Shown piece by piece: positions 1 to 8,695 of a stretch of DNA of 64,000 bases (positions are counted from its first letter, which is position 1; each line of letters opens with the position of its first letter). Under the pieces are notes generated by a model. The model searched no databases and was not told the origin of the DNA. It saw only the letters and a program-made list of their open reading frames with translations. The position numbers and the translations under genes are program-made. This stretch comes from Sulfurovum zhangzhouensis (GTDB lineage Bacteria > Campylobacterota > Campylobacteria > Campylobacterales > Sulfurovaceae). The stretch covers positions 918,303 through 982,302 of the forward strand of contig NZ_JAQIBD010000001.1 of the NCBI RefSeq assembly GCF_030347965.1, written 5' to 3'.

Positions 1-191
1 TTAAGACCAACGACTGAACCAAGATCGATAAACAATACAAGTACTGTCAACATAACATACAAGGACTTGTGAAGCCCCTCTTTCAGTAGATCGATAGTTA
101 AGATGATCAAACCACCTGCAATTGCTATAAGCATTGGAGCAAGTGTAATAAGATTTAAACTATCCCAAGTTACATTAATAGGCTCTAACAT
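1..191 (-). CDS. nuoN: NADH-quinone oxidoreductase subunit N, N-terminal fragment
   Basis: Only the first ~63 codons lie in the window; the gene runs off the left edge. The visible protein starts MLEPINVTWDSLNL and contains two hydrophobic stretches, as expected for the N-terminus of NuoN, an antiporter-like proton-pumping membrane subunit of complex I. Its ATG shares one base with the TAA stop of nuoM (TAATG), indicating translational coupling in the nuo operon. The product name rests mainly on position after nuoM, where nuoN is the usual last gene. Confidence 0.85.
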   Translation of the reverse strand, partial: MLEPINVTWDSLNLITLAPMLIAIAGGLIILTIDLLKEGLHKSLYVMLTVLVLFIDLGSVVGL

Positions 192-1717
192 TATTTAGCC
201 TCCTTAGTTGAATTCGCAACATGTATCATATCTTTTGCCTCTTGCGTGATCGCTTTTTCATCCATAAAGTTCAACATTGCCTTTACAGAGTTATCGATCG
301 GATCAAGGATAGGTTTTGGATAGATACCAAGCCAGATAACGATAGCAACAAGCGGCACAAGTGACCAAGTCTCTTTTGCATCAAGATCTTTAAGGTTTTT
401 ATTCTCTTCTTTTGTTACCGGACCAAAGAAACTCTTTTTAAAGAGTGAAAGCATGTACACAGAACCAATGATGATCGATGTACCTGCAAGGATAGTCATG
501 ATCGGAGATACTTGATAGAAACCTATCAATACAAGGAACTCACCGACAAAACCGATCGTCAATGGAAGTCCTACTGAAGCCATAAGCATGATACCGAATA
601 CCACTGCATATTTTGGCATGATCGATGCAATACCACCGAACTCATCCATCATCTTCGTATGTCTTCTATCATAGATCACACCTACGAGCATGAACAGTGC
701 ACCTGAAACAATACCGTGTGAAAGCATCTGGAATACAGAACCACCGATACCTTCAGCATTCATTGCAAAAATACCGAGCATTACAATACCCATGTGTGAT
801 ACTGATGAGTAAGCGATCACTTGTTTCATATCTTTCTGTGCATATGCCACCATCGCAGTATAGATTACCATGATGATTGAAAGTACTGCAATCGGTGTGA
901 TCCAGAACACTGAAGCATCCGGGAACAACGGTAGTGAGAATCTTACAAATCCGTATGTACCCATTTTAAGAAGTACAGCTGCAAGGATCACAGAACCGAT
1001 CGTCGGTGCTTGACCGTGTGCATACGGAAGCCATGTATGGAATGGGAACATAGGGACTTTGATCGCAAACCCGATAAAGAAAGCAGCAAAAAGCCACATC
1101 TGATAACTTACAGGAAGAACAAGTGCATACCAGTCAGTCAGAGCAAAACTCCATACACCTGTAAGGCTGTGATATGTATATGCCATGAAAAGCATACCTA
1201 CCAACATGATCAATGATCCTGCAAATGTATAAAGGAAGAACTTGATCGCTGCATAGACTCTCAAAGGCCCACCCCATGCACCGACGATATAAAGCATCGG
1301 TACAAGTGAAAGTTCCCAGAAGAGGTAGAAGATGATCGCATCCAGTGAAACGAAAACACCAACCATTGTCATCTCAAGGAAAAGGAGTGTAACGATCATG
1401 TTTTTTACATTCTCTTTTACACTCAAACTCATAATACCGATCAATGTCATCATTGTTGTCATCAAGATAATGAAAAGAGAGATACCATCAACTCCAAGGT
1501 AGTAGTTTACACCAAAATCAGGGATAACAGCGATAAGCTCTACAAACTGCATACCTGCATTGCTGCCATCAAAACTAAACCACAACCATAATGATAGGAA
1601 GAACTCAATAGCTGCTACAGTAATACCGTAAACTCTAGCACTGTCCTTGTCTATCACAAACCCTAGCAATCCTGCGATCGCTGGGAAAAATACTAATATA
1701 CTTAAAATATAATCCAT
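191..1717 (-). CDS. nuoM: NADH-quinone oxidoreductase subunit M
   Basis: 508 residues, the usual NuoM length. It is a polytopic (about 14-helix) antiporter-like subunit of the complex I membrane arm that moves protons. The family core is visible: KFFLYTFAGSLIMLVGM, FAIKVPMFPFHTWLPYAH (the loop around the conserved Lys and Pro) and AYSSVSHMGIVMLGIF with the conserved Lys/His positions. It sits between nuoL (11 bp upstream) and nuoN (1-bp overlap), the canonical order. Confidence 0.97.
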   Translation of the reverse strand: MDYILSILVFFPAIAGLLGFVIDKDSARVYGITVAAIEFFLSLWLWFSFDGSNAGMQFVELIAVIPDFGVNYYLGVDGISLFIILMTTMMTLIGIMSLSVKENVKNMIVTLLFLEMTMVGVFVSLDAIIFYLFWELSLVPMLYIVGAWGGPLRVYAAIKFFLYTFAGSLIMLVGMLFMAYTYHSLTGVWSFALTDWYALVLPVSYQMWLFAAFFIGFAIKVPMFPFHTWLPYAHGQAPTIGSVILAAVLLKMGTYGFVRFSLPLFPDASVFWITPIAVLSIIMVIYTAMVAYAQKDMKQVIAYSSVSHMGIVMLGIFAMNAEGIGGSVFQMLSHGIVSGALFMLVGVIYDRRHTKMMDEFGGIASIMPKYAVVFGIMLMASVGLPLTIGFVGEFLVLIGFYQVSPIMTILAGTSIIIGSVYMLSLFKKSFFGPVTKEENKNLKDLDAKETWSLVPLVAIVIWLGIYPKPILDPIDNSVKAMLNFMDEKAITQEAKDMIHVANSTKEAK

Positions 1718-1728
1718 CTATTTTCTCC

Positions 1729-3627
1729 TTAACCTATCATCGACGTTACTGCAGCAGCTATCATGAGTACAACCGCACCTACAGCCATCCAATTAAGGTA
1801 ATGTGACAGGTTTCCGGTCTGCATACGTCTGTTGACGTCCCCGCTTTTATAAAGGAAATGTGCAATTCCATCTACTGTTTTATCTACTATCTTCAAGTCT
1901 ACTCCATGCCACAATTTCTCAGAGATCATTGCATATGGTTTAGAGATCAACTCTTCATAGAGATTTGGGATATAGTATTGGTTTGCAAGAAGCTTATAGA
2001 TGAAACTGTTCTCACATTTCTCACTTCTCTCAAGTCCCTTGTTATATTTGATATACGCAAGAGCGATACCGCCTACTGCGAAGAGTGTAACGATCGCAGT
2101 AAGTAACCATACATAATGGTGTGTATGTTCACTCATATGATATGCAGGGAGAAGACTTGTTACAAACGCTTCAAATCCTCCTTTAAAGAAACCAGCGATC
2201 ACTGCAAGGATTGCAAGTGGAGACATCGCGATAAGTACGAATTTATACATTTCATGCGGATGGATCTCATGATGATCATATCTCTCAGTTCCGTGGAACG
2301 TAAGGAATACTTGTCTAAAGCTGTAGAATGCTGTCATACCAGCAGTTACTACCAACATAATCCAAAGAATGTATGTTCCTTCATTAAACGCTGTCTCGAT
2401 GATCGCATCTTTTGAGAAGAACCCTGCTAGAGGGAAGATACCTGCAAGTGTCAAAGAAGCTAGACCCATATAGATATATGTAGGTCTCATCACCTTCTTC
2501 AATCCACCCATCTTAAAGATATCAAGTTCATCATGCATTGCGTGCATTACGTTACCAGCACCCAGGAAGAGCAATGCTTTGAAGAATGCGTGAGCCACAA
2601 GATGGAAAAGTGCGATCCAGTATGCACCAAGACCGGCAGCAGCAAACATATAACCAAGTTGAGAAAGTGTTGAGAACGCAATGATTCTCTTAAGATCTCT
2701 GTTCACTAGTGCCATAGATGCAGCAAAGAATGCTACAAATGTACCAAGAGCAGCGATAAAGTAACTTACTTCCGGAGTCATTCCAAACAATGGGTTTGCT
2801 CTGATCACCAAGAATACACCTGCTGTTACCATCGTAGCAGCGTGGATCAATGCTGATACCGGAGTAGGACCTTCCATTGCATCTGTAAGCCATGTATGAA
2901 GCGGGAATTGAGCTGATTTACCCATTGCACCGATAAAGAGCGCAAGTGCTGCACCGTTCAAGATCCATTGATCAAGATTCGGAATAGCAGTAAATACTGC
3001 ATCATACTGTAGTGATCCTACATTCCAGTAAAGAATAAAGATACCGATAAGCATACCAAGGTCAGCAATACGGTTCATGATGAACGCTTCATTTGCTGCC
3101 CATGATGGAGAAATTGACGGGTTCTGTTCTCTTGTTTGATCTGGCTTGTGGTACCAAAAACCAACAAGTAGCCAAGAACATACACCAACACCTTCCCAAC
3201 CAATGAAAAGACCGGCAAAGTTATCACTCATTACAAGTACCATCATTGAGAATACGAATGCTGATAGATAAGAGAAGAATCTGTTGAATGATTTATCATG
3301 ATCCATGTACCCGATCGAGTAGATGTGTACGATTGTAGAAATCAGTGTAACCATTGTCATCATTGTGACAGATACCTGGTCTACAACAAAACCGAATGGG
3401 ATATAAAGGTCACCCATTCCGATCCACGGCATCATAGTAACTGCAATTGTTTGACCACTTGTGAACACTTCAATTGCAAGTGTTGACGAAGCTACAAAAG
3501 AAGCAAACAAAAGAAGTGAAGCAATGATACCAACAAAAGTCTTTCTTTGACTCATACCGAATAACGCGGCAAAAACCGAAGAGGCTAGTGGTGCAAAGAG
3601 TGCTATATATACAAATTTTTCCATCAT
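1729..3627 (-). CDS. nuoL: NADH-quinone oxidoreductase subunit L
   Basis: 632 residues, normal for NuoL, the most distal proton-pumping subunit of complex I. The N-terminal half has the antiporter core (FIGWEGVGVCSWLLVGFWY; GKSAQFPLHTWLTDAMEGP; AFSTLSQLGYMFAAAGLGAY). The C-terminal ~150 residues contain the amphipathic lateral-helix region and a last membrane helix (LNWMAVGAVVLMIAAAV). The start overlaps the nuoK stop by 1 bp. The mid-protein loop is His-rich (HHEIHPHEMY, SEHTHHY). Confidence 0.97.
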   Translation of the reverse strand: MMEKFVYIALFAPLASSVFAALFGMSQRKTFVGIIASLLLFASFVASSTLAIEVFTSGQTIAVTMMPWIGMGDLYIPFGFVVDQVSVTMMTMVTLISTIVHIYSIGYMDHDKSFNRFFSYLSAFVFSMMVLVMSDNFAGLFIGWEGVGVCSWLLVGFWYHKPDQTREQNPSISPSWAANEAFIMNRIADLGMLIGIFILYWNVGSLQYDAVFTAIPNLDQWILNGAALALFIGAMGKSAQFPLHTWLTDAMEGPTPVSALIHAATMVTAGVFLVIRANPLFGMTPEVSYFIAALGTFVAFFAASMALVNRDLKRIIAFSTLSQLGYMFAAAGLGAYWIALFHLVAHAFFKALLFLGAGNVMHAMHDELDIFKMGGLKKVMRPTYIYMGLASLTLAGIFPLAGFFSKDAIIETAFNEGTYILWIMLVVTAGMTAFYSFRQVFLTFHGTERYDHHEIHPHEMYKFVLIAMSPLAILAVIAGFFKGGFEAFVTSLLPAYHMSEHTHHYVWLLTAIVTLFAVGGIALAYIKYNKGLERSEKCENSFIYKLLANQYYIPNLYEELISKPYAMISEKLWHGVDLKIVDKTVDGIAHFLYKSGDVNRRMQTGNLSHYLNWMAVGAVVLMIAAAVTSMIG

Positions 3628-3929
3628 TATCCCTTCATAGTCGCAAGATCGTCAAGATCAAGACTTCCTTGTTTTTTATACAATACGATCAAGATACCAA
3701 GTCCAACTGCAACTTCTGAAGCTGCGATCGCAATCACGAAGAATGCAAACATTTGACCTGTAAGATCATTGTAAAAGTGTGAAATAGCTGCAAATGCAAT
3801 ATTTACTGCATTGAGCATAACCTCGGTTGCGAAGAAGAGCATCAATAGGTTTCTTCTTCTAAGTACGCCAACCAATCCTATAGAAAATAGAAGTGCTGAT
3901 ACGATTAAATAGTGTGATAAACCTATCAT
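3627..3929 (-). CDS. nuoK: NADH-quinone oxidoreductase subunit K
   Basis: 100 residues with three membrane helices, the standard NuoK size and topology. It shows the conserved segment RRNLLMLFFATEVMLNAVNIAF, in which the glutamate of helix 2 (ATEVMLNAVN) is required for proton translocation in studied complexes; a second Glu lies in AASEVAVGLGILI. It overlaps nuoJ by 4 bp and nuoL by 1 bp. Confidence 0.97.
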   Translation of the reverse strand: MIGLSHYLIVSALLFSIGLVGVLRRRNLLMLFFATEVMLNAVNIAFAAISHFYNDLTGQMFAFFVIAIAASEVAVGLGILIVLYKKQGSLDLDDLATMKG

Positions 3930-4525
3930 TTCTCATCCTTTTGTGTCAAAATTTCATCTTCTCCCGCATCTTCATCCATCATCTCAGTAAGTGACTGATC
4001 CATTTTCTTACCTGCAAGGATAATACCTGCGATCATCGCAACCAGTAGCATTACAGCTGCTACTTCAAACGGAATTAGATATTTTGTGAAGAGTACGATA
4101 CCCACATCCTGAGCATTCCCTACACCCTCATGCATTGGGTAGAGTGCCTGAATTCCATCAGAGTAGATCGGAGCGGCAAACATCAATACAAGCATTAGTG
4201 CACTAAGACCACCAAGTACAAATACCACTGCACCGCTTGTGTTTTTTTCTTTGATCTCTTTTGTTGCATCAAAGAACATCATCGCAAATGAATAAAGTGC
4301 CATTACTGCACCTACATATACGATCAACTGAACAACACCAAGGAAATCTGCTCCAAGGATAAAAAAGAAACCTGAAATAAGTACCATACCTGATGCCAAA
4401 GCTGTCATTGCATAGAGTACGTTATTACTCATTACTGTAATCCAGAAGAGGATTACCGTCAAAAATGAAAAGAGGTAAAATGCAAACCCCTGAACTGTAA
4501 ACAGTGATGCCAAAAAGTTTTCCAT
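3926..4525 (-). CDS. nuoJ: NADH-quinone oxidoreductase subunit J
   Basis: 199 residues, five predicted membrane helices. The conserved NuoJ segment GADFLGVVQLIVYVGAVMALYSFAMMFFDA (helix 3, which carries the pi-bulge in solved structures) is clear. The C-terminal tail is strongly acidic (MMDEDAGEDE). Lies 13 bp after nuoI and overlaps nuoK by 4 bp. Confidence 0.96.
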   Translation of the reverse strand: MENFLASLFTVQGFAFYLFSFLTVILFWITVMSNNVLYAMTALASGMVLISGFFFILGADFLGVVQLIVYVGAVMALYSFAMMFFDATKEIKEKNTSGAVVFVLGGLSALMLVLMFAAPIYSDGIQALYPMHEGVGNAQDVGIVLFTKYLIPFEVAAVMLLVAMIAGIILAGKKMDQSLTEMMDEDAGEDEILTQKDEK

Positions 4526-4538
4526 GACAACCTCCTCC

Positions 4539-5162
4539 TTAATACGCTAGTGGCGTTTTTTTGATGTTTTCATCAGCATTTGGAGATACAGCACCAAATC
4601 CGTCATACTCTTGTTGCAAGCTAAGTCTATCGATCGGTGTAAGCATATCCTCAAAGAGTGAGAAACTTGCTCTTTGCTCTGAAGCTGTCTCATATCTTGG
4701 ACCATGAACGATCGCAAGTTCAGGACATACTTCTGCACAGTAACCACAGAAGATACAACGACCGAAGTTGATCGTATACTCACTCACCTCTTTACGCTGA
4801 TTTTCATCATATCTTGTATCCATTGTGATACAGTTAGAGATACAGATCTTCTCACAAAGTCCACAACCGATACATCTGTAATGTCCACTCTCAAGCAACC
4901 TAAGCATCTCATGGATCGCTCTGTATCTTGGTGAGATAGGGAGCTTCTCAAATGGATATTTTACTGTATGCATCTGTCCCTTGAACAGTGCATTGATCAT
5001 TTCTCTTACTGTTACCCAAAGTCCAACAAAAAGTTCACCTTTAACTGTTCTTTTTGCAACCTGAGCGAACTTTGTCATCGGAGTCTTTGGTGACTCCTGC
5101 AGGTCAAGTACCTTGTACGCTTGAGTACCTACATTTCTATTTTTAAATTGTTCTAAACCCAT
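4539..5162 (-). CDS. nuoI: NADH-quinone oxidoreductase subunit I (two [4Fe-4S])
   Basis: 207 residues. NuoI carries clusters N6a and N6b that pass electrons from NuoG to NuoB. Both ferredoxin motifs are intact: CIGCGLCEKICISNC and CIFCGYCAEVCPELAIVHGPR. The N-terminal ~90 residues include an amphipathic segment (FVGLWVTVREMINALFKG) likely to dock on NuoH. Position between nuoH and nuoJ is canonical. Confidence 0.97.
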   Translation of the reverse strand: MGLEQFKNRNVGTQAYKVLDLQESPKTPMTKFAQVAKRTVKGELFVGLWVTVREMINALFKGQMHTVKYPFEKLPISPRYRAIHEMLRLLESGHYRCIGCGLCEKICISNCITMDTRYDENQRKEVSEYTINFGRCIFCGYCAEVCPELAIVHGPRYETASEQRASFSLFEDMLTPIDRLSLQQEYDGFGAVSPNADENIKKTPLAY

Positions 5163-5172
5163 ATCTACTCCC

Positions 5173-6210
5173 TTATACGATCACAATACCGGTGATTACA
5201 ACGTTGATCACTGCAATCGGCATTAAGACTTTCCAACATAACCACATCAATTGATCCGGTCTGACGTGTGGCCACGCTGCTCTTACCCATAGCATCAAGA
5301 AGAAGAAGAATGCTACTTTCAAGAGGATCATGATCCAACCTGCAATGAATCCGAAGTCGTTATATCCACCAAGGAAAACAACTGCTGCAAGAATAGAGAT
5401 TGTGATCATGTTCGCATATTCACCGATGAAGAACATACCCCATCTCATCCCTGAATACTCAGTTGCATATCCGGAAATAACCTCTGCTTCATGCTCAAGA
5501 AGGTCAAACGGTGTTCTGTTTGTTTCAGCAAATCCAGCGATCAAGAAAAGGATAAATGCTACCGGTTGCTGCCAGATAAGCCATGATGTGATACCACCAG
5601 ATTGTGCTTCATTGAAATCAACCAATGAAAGAGAACCTACTATCATGATCGGAGCCAAAATAGACAATCCTGTGATCACCTCGTAAGAGAGGAACTGGAT
5701 TGCTGTTCTTGCTGCACCGATGATACCCCATTTGTTCGCCTGAGCCATACCTGCAAGCAGTGGCCCGTAAAGACCTGCTGCCATCATACCAAGTACAAAA
5801 AGAATCCCGACATTCACATCAGATGCAATTGATGGAACAAATGTACCGCCAAGTACCGGAACAAACTCAGGAATCGTGAAGTCCGGGAATACTGGAACAG
5901 CTGCCAATGCGATAAATGCAGTTGCTGCAGTAATAACCGGTGCGATTTTAAAGATAAATGCATTTGCATGCTGCGGCACGATATCCTCTTTTGTAAAAAG
6001 CTTGATACCATCTGCTGCAATCTGAAGCAATCCATATGGACCTACGTGCATTGGTCCAAGACGGCGTTGCATAAATGCAAGAACCTTTCTTTCCAAATAT
6101 GTACCGAAGCCTGCTAATGCAGAGATAATTGCAAGGATAAGGATCGCTTTTATCGCGACACCTACAGCCGTTACCTCCGGTAGTTGTTCTATAAGTGTTG
6201 TTGTTTCCAT
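5173..6210 (-). CDS. nuoH: NADH-quinone oxidoreductase subunit H
   Basis: 345 residues, eight or nine membrane helices. NuoH forms the quinone chamber with NuoB and NuoD. Diagnostic stretches are YLERKVLAFMQRRLGPMHVG, PYGLLQIAADGIKLFTKED and FAETNRTPFDLLEHEAEVISGY. Separated from nuoG1 by 3 bp and from nuoI by 10 bp. Confidence 0.97.
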   Translation of the reverse strand: METTTLIEQLPEVTAVGVAIKAILILAIISALAGFGTYLERKVLAFMQRRLGPMHVGPYGLLQIAADGIKLFTKEDIVPQHANAFIFKIAPVITAATAFIALAAVPVFPDFTIPEFVPVLGGTFVPSIASDVNVGILFVLGMMAAGLYGPLLAGMAQANKWGIIGAARTAIQFLSYEVITGLSILAPIMIVGSLSLVDFNEAQSGGITSWLIWQQPVAFILFLIAGFAETNRTPFDLLEHEAEVISGYATEYSGMRWGMFFIGEYANMITISILAAVVFLGGYNDFGFIAGWIMILLKVAFFFFLMLWVRAAWPHVRPDQLMWLCWKVLMPIAVINVVITGIVIV

Positions 6211-6213
6211 CTT

Positions 6214-8694
6214 TTACACCTTCTTAATTGTTACATTTTTGTATCTAGACCCGCCGAAGAGATCATATACACCTGCTGCAGCTCTAAAGTCTGAAACTTT
6301 GACAATATCACCTTCGATCTTCTCATCAGCGATCACATCCATTACAATGCTTCCATTGTCAAATACGATTTCTACTTTTTCACCTAGTTCTGCTGCTTTT
6401 GCAGTACTTGCGTAAACACCAAATGCTTCAAAGATCTCATGTGCCTTATCTGTGAAATCATTGAACTGTCTTGCCGGGTTACATCTATACGCAATCTCAC
6501 CCTCTAATGCTGCAGATGCATCAAACTTCTCAACAGTCGGAAGTGCTACTTCATCAGAAATGATTTCAAGAAGATAACCGCGGTTTTCACTACCATCGTT
6601 AAAGTATCCGTTTGGCAGATCATCAAACGCAACAGCCTGATATCCACTAGCTGTCGGAAGCATTGGTGTCCAATCTATCGTCAATGCCGGTGCCCCTACA
6701 AGTACTTTCATAAGGTCATTCAACTCATATCCTTCATATGAAAGTGCTGCATTTGTAGGAACCACTCTTTTCGACATAGTCGTGAATGTACCTTCTTGCT
6801 GGTTCATTGCCGGCATATCAAGGTCACCGTTACCTAGTGCTGAAAGTCTAAAGTCACCGTTTTCATTGTACCCGATCGTATATCCTGCTGCCTCATCATC
6901 AAGATCACAGATTAATGCAACACCGAGTGCATTTGATTTAGGCGGAGTCATTACTACATCGATGCTTGTTGTTGCTTCGATCAGTGCAATCAACTTAGCA
7001 ATATTTTCTGCTTTTTCATGGAAGTAAAGGTCTTCACCTACCATCATTGAGAATGACTCTTTTTTGCTCATCATCTTCTCAAATACAGCAGGGAATTTCT
7101 CAGAGTCTCCGCCAAGAAGATCAACGAGTCCATTCTTCTCAACAGTAATTTCCTTTTCTACTGTCTCTTTTACCTTTTTAGTGACTTCTTCCTCTTCACC
7201 AGTCTCTTCATTTTTGACCATCTCTTTTACAGTCTTATCAACTTTCTCTGTAATCGTTTGTGTCTCTGAAGTTTTAAATGAATCAATAAATGCTTTTACA
7301 TCTTCTGGAAGCTTACTAGCATCAGCAAATAGGTCAAGTACAAGATAAAGTGCTGCTTCTTCCAATCCTGGCTTATGGTTAAAACACTCAATCGTTTTAC
7401 CAAATGAAGGAATAAGTGTATCACCTACCGGGTGGAAATAAAGTCCAGCACCTTTATTCATCTTCTGTACATTATTGAACGCATACTTCATGCCCGGGCT
7501 GTCATTTCTAAGCGCAGAACCTACAGAGATCACAAAATCAGCACGCTTCATAATTTCATCAGTATCTGTTGACCAAAGTGATCTGCCGCTAGCTGCTTTG
7601 TAATAGTTCAGGAATTTCTGGAATGCTCTCACTTCAGGGTTATAAAGTTTAACACCCATTTTCTCTTTGAGTGTTTGAAGCATCATTGCTTCTTCATTTG
7701 TGATCACTGAGTTAAATCTGATAGTTTCAGCTTTCTTGAATGCTTCGATCGCCGCATTAAATGCCGCTTCATCTTTACTTACACCTCTGTTCTCAAAGTC
7801 GTACGCAAAACGAGCTGCACCGTCAAGTGATACATAGTTCCATTCATTTGTAACACGGAAGATCTTGTCCTCTCTGTCAGAAATAGAAGCCGGTCTCGTC
7901 TCATAGTAGATCGCAAAACCGTCACTTGAGTGTGCTGAAACTGCAGGGATACGTTTAAGGTCCCAAGCATTTGATTGGTAAACGAAATCTCTACTTACCA
8001 ACGCTCCTACAGGACATACCGCGATACACTCACCACAATCAGAACAGTCTGTATGATCAGTTCCGTTACTTGGTGCGATCAAAGACTTTTGAAGTTTGTT
8101 CCACATCGCATAAGCGTCTTTTGGCATTGTGTCTTTGTATGATTTATCAAGATCTTCACCACCCCTTTTTGTTGTAGTGATCGCTGAATCACCAATCATA
8201 TCTTTACAGACAGTCGTACAACGCTCACATACAATACAGAGGCCCGGATCGTAGTGAAGTACTGTACTCCAGTTTTGAGTCTCTCTTTTGGTGTCAGGGA
8301 TCGCGTAGCTTTGAGAATCAACATTCAGTTCAAGTGTATAGTTCTGAAGTTCACACTCACCACTCTTGTCACATACACCACACTGAAGCGGGTGGTTGAC
8401 ATCATAGACTTCCATGATCGCTCTACGTTCTTCAAGGATATTTGGAGTATTTACTGTGATCTCCATCCCCTCTTTTACTTTCGCATTACAAGCATACACT
8501 TGTTTGCCGTCCGCTTCGACCAAACAGATACGGCATGCCAAAGTAGGCGAACATCTTGTCAAATAACAAATAGCCGGTATGAAGACTTCGTTGGCACGAG
8601 CAGCGTTAAGGATATACTCACCCTCAACAGCCTGATACTCAACACCGTCAATCTTGATACTAACCATGTTTTCTACTGTTTTTACTTCACTCAT
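6214..8694 (-). CDS. nuoG: NuoG paralogue 1 (lacks N7, carries an extra [4Fe-4S] site)
   Basis: 826 residues. NuoG is the long iron-sulfur subunit of the complex I peripheral arm. Visible sites are N1b [2Fe-2S] C43/C54/C57/C69, N5 H101/C105/C108/C114, and then two complete CxxCxxCxxxC motifs, C153/156/159/163 and C217/220/223/227. Canonical NuoG has a split N4 here (CxxCxxC plus a distant Cys), so this protein appears to hold one more cubane. The N7 Cys motif at the start of the molybdopterin-like domain is absent (VSAHSSDGF near residues 252-260). A charged Lys/Glu-rich insertion lies around 460-510. The C-terminal ~550 residues are the molybdopterin-oxidoreductase-like fold. Directly follows nuoG2 (1 bp gap); the two are divergent paralogues. 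Confidence 0.93.
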   Translation of the reverse strand: MSEVKTVENMVSIKIDGVEYQAVEGEYILNAARANEVFIPAICYLTRCSPTLACRICLVEADGKQVYACNAKVKEGMEITVNTPNILEERRAIMEVYDVNHPLQCGVCDKSGECELQNYTLELNVDSQSYAIPDTKRETQNWSTVLHYDPGLCIVCERCTTVCKDMIGDSAITTTKRGGEDLDKSYKDTMPKDAYAMWNKLQKSLIAPSNGTDHTDCSDCGECIAVCPVGALVSRDFVYQSNAWDLKRIPAVSAHSSDGFAIYYETRPASISDREDKIFRVTNEWNYVSLDGAARFAYDFENRGVSKDEAAFNAAIEAFKKAETIRFNSVITNEEAMMLQTLKEKMGVKLYNPEVRAFQKFLNYYKAASGRSLWSTDTDEIMKRADFVISVGSALRNDSPGMKYAFNNVQKMNKGAGLYFHPVGDTLIPSFGKTIECFNHKPGLEEAALYLVLDLFADASKLPEDVKAFIDSFKTSETQTITEKVDKTVKEMVKNEETGEEEEVTKKVKETVEKEITVEKNGLVDLLGGDSEKFPAVFEKMMSKKESFSMMVGEDLYFHEKAENIAKLIALIEATTSIDVVMTPPKSNALGVALICDLDDEAAGYTIGYNENGDFRLSALGNGDLDMPAMNQQEGTFTTMSKRVVPTNAALSYEGYELNDLMKVLVGAPALTIDWTPMLPTASGYQAVAFDDLPNGYFNDGSENRGYLLEIISDEVALPTVEKFDASAALEGEIAYRCNPARQFNDFTDKAHEIFEAFGVYASTAKAAELGEKVEIVFDNGSIVMDVIADEKIEGDIVKVSDFRAAAGVYDLFGGSRYKNVTIKKV

Positions 8695-8695
8695 A